From NCBI RefSeq assembly GCF_964204645.1, contig NC_134032.1, positions 15,679,775-15,743,774 on the forward strand: 64,000 nt of DNA, given 5' to 3'. The translations under genes were made by a program, and so were the position numbers. This document shows positions 32,114 to 43,100 of the stretch, one piece after another. Positions within the stretch are counted from its first letter, which is position 1. Each line of letters begins with the position of its first letter. The notes below the pieces were generated by a model that did not search any database, was not told the DNA's origin, and saw nothing but the letters and a program-made list of their open reading frames with translations. Origin of the DNA: Tubulanus polymorphus. Taxonomy: Eukaryota; Nemertea; Palaeonemertea; Tubulaniformes; Tubulanidae.

Positions 32114-33399
32114 TTTTCTTTCCAATTGTGGGATTCTATGTTACCTTTACAACGGGGCGCACAATGTTTCATCAATGGTTATTAAGTTGCAATCTTGCAG
32201 CCATTTTTGTCACGTGACGTGACGCCATATTGGATGCCGTACTAGTGATGATAAGTACGACTAGTTTCTATATCCCCATTTCCCAATTCAAACGGATCAC
32301 ATGACTATCGATTTAATGGATCATTCAATATTCAAATCGCACAACAGTCGCAACCGTTCTTAATTCAACCTTTACAACGGAAAGTGGTAAACCCCCCTTT
32401 TCACACTCAGTCACAATTATTTACTCTAAAATTCCTAAAAAGTAACGACCACCAAGATTTATTTATCAATAAAAAACACATTTCTTTCGAGATTATTTAG
32501 GGTAGACAGAGTATTTGAACACTTATTGATAAAAAATTCTTTAAAAAGCCTTCGACATCCGGCATCAGAGTCGGCAATTCCAAATCTTTTCTAATACGGT
32601 CGGGTGTTATTAACAAATTTTGGACCATGACAAATTTGACGGTAACATCACCATAAACTCCTAAATCTAATAGGTTTAAATGGATCATCGATTTCGTGGA
32701 TATACGATCGAGTGTGAATGGGGTACCGGCACTCACCAGATGGCGCAACGATTCATTTCCGTAGTGAAAATGAGTTCATATTCAATGCGATTTGAACTTG
32801 ATTTGAAGGCTTCTAATACCGAGTCACAAATATACATAAGATTTGCTTCTCATTATCAGTTTATGCTCAATAGACAGCACTGAAAATTGATTGACTTATC
32901 GGAAAAGTCGATTCGAATTTAGATGAAATGAAAAATGTAGGAGAAATTGATGTGCGGTAACCTGTGCCACTAACGACACCTGGGGAATCATCGCGGAAAC
33001 CTCGCTTGCCACAGTAACGGTGCCGTTACCCCCATTCAGATCGATTCGTCGTTTTCTTCAAAGTTCACGATACGATCATAATTACGAAAAGATTTAACCA
33101 TATTTCAAAACCTACATATATTGATTAATTGTGATTAAGTTTAGTAACTTTGTGCAGATTTTAAATCGAATTTCAATGATTTTTAAATCGGCCGCCATTT
33201 ATTAAACAGCCAAACGATGAGCCTAATTATCATATTTAAATGAGCTCTTAATGAATCTAACACTATATGCTAATTGGATAAAATTTTTATAGGGGGAATA
33301 ACCGGACCATTTTCGCATCGACGTTTTAAAATGTTCATTATAAAGCTAGATTGTTAATACCTCACGCGTTAGAGACAGCTAGGAGGAACTCGAAAGTAA

Positions 33400-33666
33400 C
33401 AAGGTCAAGGTCAAGGTCACGACGAGACAGACGGACGAACCGGAATCCCTTGCGCGCGCGCATGCGCGTTGCACTAATCTCGAGAAATCTCGCGCCGCTG
33501 GATACTAAAACAAACACCGATTTGATGTTCATTTAACCATAATGCATCTCTTCACTCTTCCAGCAACCATTAAAGAACCAAGGCTAACATAAGAAAAAAT
33601 GCCAGCATTCATAGCTGGTCACGCACACATCAAATCAAGTCTATTATTTTAGTATATATGACAATA

Positions 33667-33725
<59 letters not shown>

Positions 33726-34030
33726 GTATTTGCATGATTGGATTGTTAGAAGGATAAGTGCGTGAAGAGACAAAAATCGATTGGAACACTCTCTGATTGA
33801 TGACGTCATCAATCATCGCATCCTGTTTGCGTCGTGATATACGTTGACCGGTGACGTCACTTCCTGCGCCGCACACGTATCGCGAAGTAGCTTACGTATT
33901 TTCCGCGTTTTCTCGCGTCCATTTTGAGAAATCGTAGTTACACAGAAGAATCAGGATACGCACGACGCGCGCCTCTTTATTGTGGAGACTGGAATATATA
34001 TTATGCACTTCCGGGAAGTGTCGATGTTCG
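33400..34030. promoter_or_regulatory. Promoter-like GC-rich island with NRF1, CRE and ETS words
   Basis: GCGCATGCGC (NRF1-type palindrome) at 33458-33467, TGACGTCA at 33801-33808 and again at 33852-33859 directly followed by CTTCCTG, and CACTTCCGGGAAGTG near 34006-34020. These are typical of CpG-type promoters of housekeeping genes. I could not assign a transcript: the calmodulin-like gene ends at 34107 on the minus strand, and no convincing first coding exon is visible. An (AT)n tract interrupts the region. Confidence 0.35.
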
Positions 34031-34106
34031 AAGACAAACTGTTGTTGTTTGAAGTCACACAGAATTTAAGGCAACGTTCTCTATGAATTCCATACAGCAG
34101 TTATAA

Positions 34107-37100
34107 CTACTTGCCGGTCATCATTCGAACGAATTCTAGAAGAAAAAAAAGAAATAAACTCATTATTTATTACGCGCACAGATTCTAAAAAAAGAAATAA
34201 CGATTATGATAAAGGATTGGACAAATACAATTAAAAGTTCGTCAAATGATCAGAAATGAACTTATCATTAGAAGTTTGATATGAAGTTTGTTTAAAGAGT
34301 ATTTTGGCTTTAAACTCTGTTCTAGAGAGGAGGACGTTACATCGACGGCGGTAATGAAAGAATTGAATGGAGGTTTCTATGTTTTGTGTTAAAGATTTGC
34401 TGTCATGGTAACCAAGGGTTTTAGAAGATCGAAAACAGCCTCAAGCATAAACAAAACATGGGCCATAAAACATACTGTATAATACATACTAATGTCTGTT
34501 TCAAATTGACTTGAGAGTACCTCAGTTGGCCTAGCTCAGTCAGTTTTGGTAGTACATACCTGATAAAAGTCTTATCAGGACCAGAAAGCATTGGCAGTTG
34601 ATCAAAAACATTGATTTTTGATCCGTTTGAAACTGTATTGAAGGATATCCAAAAAGTCTTCCCTGAAAGGGGTTAAATGAAGAGAAGTGACTCCATGATT
34701 TGAAAGTTTAAAAATATGTTTCCATTTCTACACACCAAACATCGGTTGGTAGGCATGGAAACATATTGTTAAACTTTCAAATCATGGAGTTACTTTTCTT
34801 TATTTAACTTCTTTCAGTGAAGACTTTTTAGAAATCCTTCAATACAGTTTAAAACGGATTAAAAATCAATAGTTAAGGTCAACTGCTAGTGTTTTCTGGT
34901 CCTCATGAGACTTCTATCAGGTATGTACCATCAAAACTGACCGAGCTAGGCCAACTGAGGTGCTTTCAAGTCAGGTTGAAATTTGTCTCCCCAACCGCAG
35001 CTGTGATAGGAGGGGGTTCACTGAGAACCTATTGCGACTGTTCTACTCTCGCTACAGCTGTGAGGGGGAGGGTTCACTGAGAACCTATTGCGATTGTTTT
35101 ACTCACTGCTCTCCCGCTACAGCTGTGAGGGGAGGGGGTTCATCGAGAACCTATTGCGTCTGTTCTACTCCCGCTACAGCTGTGAGGGGAGAGGGTTCAT
35201 CGAGAATTTATTGCGACTGTTCTACTCGCAGCTCTCCCACTACAGCTGTGAGGGGAGGGGGTTCATCGAGAACCTATTGTGACTGTTCTACTCGCTGCTC
35301 TCCCACTATAGCTGTGATAGGAGAGGTTCACCGTGAGCCTATATCGCGTCAGTTCTAGTCACTAGAGATCGATATAATGTTCGAATCAGCTACAATCAAT
35401 CATCGTCTCTCGTTTCAATCAAAAATAGAAAGTAACGACCGCTTAAAGAACAGACGAATTCAGCTTCTATTTCCGTAATAAACAACGTGCACACTCAGTA
35501 TTATTACTGTAGGCACTCGGGTATAGCGTTAATGAGGCGTTTATGTGAAAATTCAATGCAAATGGTCCCGATATAACGATATATCAATAGCAGTTTTATA
35601 GTCACACAAAAATTATATCGTTTTTTTCTGAATGAATCATAACGTGTTAGAAATATTGAGAGAGTTAACATCACAAGAGTCTGTGTTATAGAAACTGGAA
35701 TTACTAGAGAAAGTGTGCAACTGGGTCCAGAAACTAATTGAACCCACACAACTGTGCAACTGGGTCCAGAAACTAATTGAACCCACACAAGTGTGGAACT
35801 GGGTCCAGAAACTAATTGAACCCACACAACTGTGGAACTGGGTCCAGAAACTAATTGAACCCACACAACTGTGGAACTGGGTCCAGAATCTAATTGAACC
35901 CACACAACTGTGGAACTGGGTCCAGACACTAATTGACCCAACACAACTGTGGAACTGGATCCAGAAACTAATTGAACCCACACAACTGTGAGCTGGGTCC
36001 AGAATCTAATTGAACCCACACAACTGTGGAACTGGGTCCAGACACTAATTGACCCAACACAACTGTGGAACTGGATCCTGAGTCAAACTTAACCCACACA
36101 ACTGTGGAACTGGGTCCAGAAACTAATTGAACCCACACAACTGTGGAACTGAATCCTTAGTCAAAATCAACCGACGCAACTGTGTAACTGGGTCGAGAGA
36201 CAAATTAAACACACACAATTGTGGAACTGGATTCAGAGTCAAATTATACCCACACAACTGTGGAACTGTATCAATTATAAACTCACCTTCATAGTTAACC
36301 TGTCCGTCTCCATCAATATCAGCCGCTCTAATCATTTCATCCAACTCATCATCAGTCAGGTTTTCCCCTAATGACGTCATCAGATGACGTAACTCAGCGG
36401 CGCTGATGTAACCATTTCCGTCCTTATCGAACAACCTGTTTATGATCGAGATCACGAGATTACTATAAAAACAGTCGCCTTCTTATTCCATATGTTTCTA
36501 GTAACGTCCACTATAGACGCATTTGGTAAGGATAAGGATAGGGTTATATAGTGGAATTTGGGAAGCAAAACATTTGTCATATTTGAAATAAAAATTGCCC
36601 TTGAAAATTCCTTCAATTCCTAGCAATCCGGGGTCTGACTTTAAAACTGAAGTTATTAGCAGAGAATGTCTTGATAGAGCGGTTATTGTTACTCCACACC
36701 TCTGACTGAACACCTTCTATAAGTGCCAAACAAACTGCGCCAATCACAACTGGTCTATAGTCTAGTGGTGAGCGTAGCTGTTAGGCGCCCCACACAGGTT
36801 CGAAGTCAACTTTTTACCGAATAATTAAGTCACTTTTTTCGACATCAATTTGGATCCTTAAACGCATTACATGATACGATAATCATTTTGTATTTGTTGT
36901 GATTCGGTGAATAGATTATCTACACATGAGAGTAAGATAAAGCGCGCATTGTTAGTTATAACGGGTTAGTCACCACGCCGACCAGACGAACGTAGAAACT
37001 ACGCACAACTAGAGCGGGGGAACTAGGGTTAGGGTTACGAGCGAGCTAGGGGATATTCGTGGGTCGATCGTAGCGATCGGCGGTAGAACTAATTCCAACC

Positions 37101-40100
37101 ACGAGACGCAACTGGTCCCGATCCCATCTTCAGGCTTTTCTAGACTTAACACCAACCAGTCTAAGCCTCGACTGGGCCAGAACTTTGAAACTATAGGTTT
37201 CTTAAGGCATTATATCGAATATTAACGGTCTAACCTCATTATTTGAAAACATTATTTCCTCTAAATGAATATAGACTGATTTGTGTAGCCTTTTAAACAC
37301 ATACTTCACGTCTGATATATAATGCATGAAGTGGACTCTTGTGTATAACTCGAATTCATATAGGTTTAATTGAGAGAGAATGCACATGTCATTATTACCT
37401 GCTACAGTGTAGAATTAGAATCGCTTCCATAATAATATCGGTAATCATAGTTAATGTGTATATCATATAGCGGTAATACGATTGATACAGAAATAGAGTT
37501 TGAGAAATACTGCAGAATTTGGGCAGCTCAACTTCTATCCCGAGTTGGTACCAAATATTGAGTAAAAATTTGCGTAATACGTTTTTCCAATTGAATGTGT
37601 ATTGTTTGTAATTTAATTTTTAATCTTCTTTCCTCCTGTAGTTTGGATTTTTATTTTTTGGCGAAATAAAGACATATTGTTATTATTCTATCATCAAGAT
37701 GCTATCGTGGAGTTGGTCAAAAGAGTTTGTGAAATACAGTAGACTCTGTCTCTTACTGCGGTTAAGTTGAGACTAGTAAAATTCTACCCCGAGTTGGTGT
37801 CAAATGCTGAGTAAGAGTTTGTGAAATACAGTAGACTCTGTCTCTTACTGCGGTAAAGTTGAGACCGGTAAAATTCTACCCCGAGTAGGTGTTAAATGCC
37901 GAGTAAGAGTTTGTGAAATACAGTAGACTCTGTCTCTTACTGCGGTAAAGTTGAGACCGGTAAAATTCTACCCCGAGTTGGTGTCAAATATTGAGTAAGA
38001 GTTTGTGAAATACAGTAGACTCTGTCTCTTACTGCGGTAAAGTTGAAACCGGTAAAATTCTACCCCGAGTTGGTGTCAAATACTGAGTAAGATTTTGTGA
38101 AATACAGTAGACTCTGTCTCTTACTGCGGTAAAGTTGAAACCGGTAAAATTCTACCCCGAGTTGGTGTCAAATACTGAGTAAGAGTTTGTGAAATACAGT
38201 AGACTCTGTTTCTTACTGCGGTAAAGTTAAGACCGGTAAAATTCTACCCCGAGTTGGTGTCAAATACTGAGTAAGAGTTTGTGAAATACAGTAGACTCTG
38301 TCTCTTACTGCGGTAAAGTTAAGACCGGTAAAATTCTACCTCGAGTAGGTGTTAAATACTGAGTAAGAGTTTGTGAAATACAGTAGACTATGTCTCTTAC
38401 TGCGGTAAAGTTGAGACCGGTAAAATTCTACCTCGAGTAGGTGTTAAATACTGAGTAAGAGTTTGTGAAATACAGTAGACTATGTCTCTTACTGCGGTAA
38501 AGTTGAGACCGGTAAAATTCTACCCCGAGTTGGTGTCAAATATTGAGTAAGAGTTTGTGAAATACAGTAGACTCTGTCTCTTACTGCGGTAAAGTTGAGA
38601 CCGGTAAAATTCGGACCCCAAACAGGTGCACTCGGTTAGACCCCAATCGGGATGAACTAACCTGAAAGCTTCCTTTATCTCTTCCTCTCGGTTGCATTCT
38701 TTCTCTTTCCGTACCATCATTTTGAGGAATTCGTCGAAGTCAATTGTGCCGCTATCTAAAAGTACAAACAAAGTCAACGATCCTAGGATTAATGAAACTC
38801 GAATCCACGGCGTCAACCAGATCAATTTTATCAATGTTATAAGTTTATTTCGGGCGCCGCGCGAGGTTTTCGACGCTTTATCGTTAACCCGTTCAGATTC
38901 GTCCCGAAAGATATCATTCACCGTCCGGTGGCTCCCCCTAAGATCGTTAATATATCCAGATTGATTTTGAATCAGTCGCCGCTGCCGAGGTTTTATCGAA
39001 GACATATTATCATCCGGTTTGAAGCGCGCGCTGATTTTCACAAAAGTCTCAAAACGCTAATTTATTATCGGCGGTTCTTAATACGCAGTTTTCATCGCAC
39101 GCACTTCCGTATCCGGTATAGAATAAATCTCGCGAGACTTCGCGTTATTCCCGCGCCATTGCGGTGATCACGGGATTTGGTGGTTTAGTGGAGGGTGATT
39201 ATAACAGCCGTCCGGACCGAGCAGACGACCGTGATGCTCAGTGCGCCTGTGCTGATGGTTACTACACTGTAACACTGTATTCCCCTCCGCGATTTGCTGC
39301 GAGTTTTCATTCGGCCTTCACACCGCGTATCGCATCATCACGTGATACGTTAACGCAATAGATCGCTAGCTTTTTCTCTTTTTTCAAATGATCAATGATT
39401 AAAGCCGTTATTTTTCAAATTTATTTGTATTTATGAAATAGTGCCGTATTTTATACAATATGTCTGTACTTTTTTCTCTGAAGACAAATACAGCTTAAAC
39501 CAAACAATACAGATTGAGGCTCAAAAATAGAGATGACTTCAGTAATGTGACAACTTATCCAAATGATGACTTACACTTAGTAAATTGAATTAGAAATATA
39601 AATTTAGACTCAAAAATAGATATGACTTCAGTAATGTGACGACTTTATCCAAATGATGACTTACACTTAGTAAATTGAATTAGAAATACAAATTGAGACT
39701 CAAAAATAGAGATGACTTCAGTAATGTGACGACTTTATCCAAATGATGACTTACACTTAGTGAATTGGATTAGAAATATAAATTGAGACTCAAAAATAGA
39801 GATGACTTCAGTAATATGACGACTTATCCAAATGATGACTTACACTTAGTGAATTGGATTAGAAATATAAATTGAGACTCAAAAATAGATATGACTTCAG
39901 TAATGTGACGACTTTATCCAAATGATGACTTACATTTTAAATTGAATTAGAAATACAAAATTGGCAGTGGGATGTTGACGCGTTTGAGTACATGCTATGA
40001 TAATCTGTTCATCATTCTCGATAACAATCTGTCAAACAAAATATCATCCGATATAAATTATTCAAATCATGATCACCACCTTCGCGCATGCGTCACTGAG

Positions 40101-43100
40101 CAATTATATCAGTTAGACCCTAGCCTACCGCGCAACACATTTACCAGTATATTCCGTATATAGATCTATAATTCATTGAATTCGCTTTATCCAAATCGGC
40201 CTGGTGGCGATTACCAGAACACGAAATGTCACAATAAATAGCCTATTACATCGTGTTAGTATTTATAATCGATGAAACCATTGATGAAACGTTTTACGTT
40301 CATTTTGTAAAAGATTATACAAAATCCAACGCTGAAAGTAAAAAGTTTCAGAAACGCAGGCGATGTTTCCCTGAGCTTGTACGTAGTTTATTCGACTCAG
40401 ATTAGTGAGTCTTCGGGAATAGTACGATAACCTGTACACTCAAAAGTGGTGAATGGATAATAAGATAAAAGCCCACAATGAACGAATTTAAAAAATTCTA
40501 AACTCGAGAATTTATCTCTAATATGTAAAAAACCACGACGTTTCGATCTCACACTAGATATCATCGTCAGGTGTGAGATATAGACTAAAAGCAGGGGTAT
40601 ATATACAGAGGAGGACAGGTTAATTGAGTAAATTGATGAGTAAGTAAGTAATTAGTGTTTGGCAAGGCCTCCTCCGTATATAAAAACGTGGTGAACGGAT
40701 AATAAGATAAAAATCTACTATGTACAAATTAAAAGAATCAAAATCGGGAATTTATTATTTCAAAAAATCTCTAAAAGATACCGCGACGTTTGGATCTCAA
40801 CCTTGAGATTATCGACAGGTGTGAGATGGTGACTTAAAACGGACGGGAAGAATATGAGGCTATTGTGTAAATTAGCGAGTGAGTAAGTAATTAGTGTTTG
40901 GCAAGGCCTCCTTAGTAAATTATTGACTCATTTAAGAGAACATCGAACGCGGAAATGAGGCCGACTTTCTACTAGCGACACCTGGTGGATCCGAACGCGG
41001 AAATAAGACCGTCTATCTACTAGCGGCACCTGGCGGATCCTCGCCTGCCATACGTGGAATCCTCAATTGCCACACTGCGGGTATCCCATTTACTGATGCG
41101 TCCATGTTTTATCATACCAACCAACGAAAATCGATTACCAAACCTTCTTCCCACTCGAAACAGGCGACGTAACTTAATACAAGAAATTAATTCTCACATC
41201 CCGGAAGAAGAATTAGACTTCGTATACCGGTCACGGGACTCATATACTTATGTCGTATATTGAATGTTTTAGAGACTCATATACGTATGTCGTATATTGA
41301 ATGTCTTATATCCATCGACCGCTGGGTGTTATCACACAGTAAGTGGCGGAACGCTTACAATTGAAATACTCACTGATAACCATATTTACATTGTACTCGT
41401 GTAGTGAAGTTATTTTTGAAGTGTTTGAATTTAAGCGATACCGCCTGTATCTGAACTGTATCCAAACTGTATCCTAACTGTATCTAGATAGTATCTTAAC
41501 TGTATCCATGGAATACAGTATTCCTGAAGATGACTATTAGGATAAAGTCGAAACGTTGAATAAACTACACTAGCTCAAGGAATACAGTATTCCTGAAGAT
41601 GACTATTAGGATAAAGTCGAAACGTTGAATAAACTACACTAGCTCAAGGAATACAGTATTCCTGAAGATGACTATTAGGATATAGTCGAAACGTTGAATA
41701 AACTACATTAGCTCAAGGAATACAGTATTCCTGAAGATGACTATTAGGATAAAGTCGAAACGTTGAATAAACTACACTAGCTCAAGGAATACAGTATTCC
41801 TGAAGATGACTATTAGGATAAAGTCGAAACGTTGAATAAACTACACTAGCTCAAGGAATACAGTATTCCTGAAGATGACTATTAGGATAAAGTCGAAACG
41901 TTGAATAAACTACACTAGCTCAAGGAATACAGTATTCCTGAAGATGACTATTAGGATAAAGTCGAAACGTTGAATAAACTACACTAGCTCAAGGAATACA
42001 GTATTCCTGAAGATGACTATTAGGATTTAGTCGAAACGTTGAATAAACTACACTAGCTCAAGGAATACAGTATTCCTGAAGATGACTATTAGGATTTAGT
42101 CGAAACGTTGAATAAACTACACTAGCTCAAGGAATACAGTATTCCTGAAGATGACTATTAGGATTTAGTCGCAACGTTGAATAAACTACACTAGCTCAAG
42201 GAATACAGTATTCCTGAAGATGACTATTAGGATAAAGTCGAAACGTTGAATAAACTACACTAGCTCAAGGAAACATTTCAGACTCTTTTTATTCTTAGTG
42301 CGCAAGGATTTTCGACATCGTTTTTACAACACGGATTCAGAGAGTGTTTCATCATCGTCATTTCCTTCCCCAAATATCACAGAGATTTAAAAAAAAAACC
42401 AAAACGCATCTTAAAAATCGAAAAGAATTTTCAGTTTTCAGTTGCTCACGATAAATAAATCTTACCATCTTCGTCGACCTCATTTATCATGTCCTGTAAT
42501 TCACCTTCGGTCGGATTCTGACCTAATGACCTCATTACTGTACCCAATTCTTTAGTCGTTATCGATCCGTCGCCATCTTTATCGAACAGCGAGAAAGCTT
42601 CTCTGTATTCTGTGAAATAGAAAAACTGAAATATCAAAATCGAGGGTTCGTTACAACTACACATACGCCATCTGCCGTCGTGTAGGCACATTATGTGTTT
42701 TTATCTTAAAATACGGATTGACCGGGTGATTGACCCCCATTATTCATTTGATTGGTAGATTTCGTTTGATTTATTTTGATTTGGTGTCCCTTTACAAACC
42801 ACACCTGCCGGGAACGAAACAGGGGGTTAGATGTAGAAATCGAAGTACAGATAACGGATGGACGGACACATTGTGTTCATCACTAGGAGACTCAGAAACT
42901 GATGTCGTTCAGTCGTTTCTAAACGAAACAGCATCATTTACAAATTACAATCACTAGTTCTGTACCCTGTTCCACAGTTCAGTTCCACAGTTCAGTTCCA
43001 CAGTTCAGTTCCACAATTCTGTACCCAGTTCCACAGTTCAGTTCCACAATTCTGTACCCTGTTCTTCAGTTCAGTTCCACAGTTCAGTTCCACAATTCTG

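Noticed and set aside
32497-32748. Minus-strand 83-codon frame with downstream AATAAA, possible last exon
   Set aside because: The candidate donor at 32735 and the acceptor near 32672 do not join in an open phase, and the upstream segment has stops; no family recognised.
37020-37045. Telomere-like GGGTTAGGGTTA
   Set aside because: Only about two units, internal, no array.
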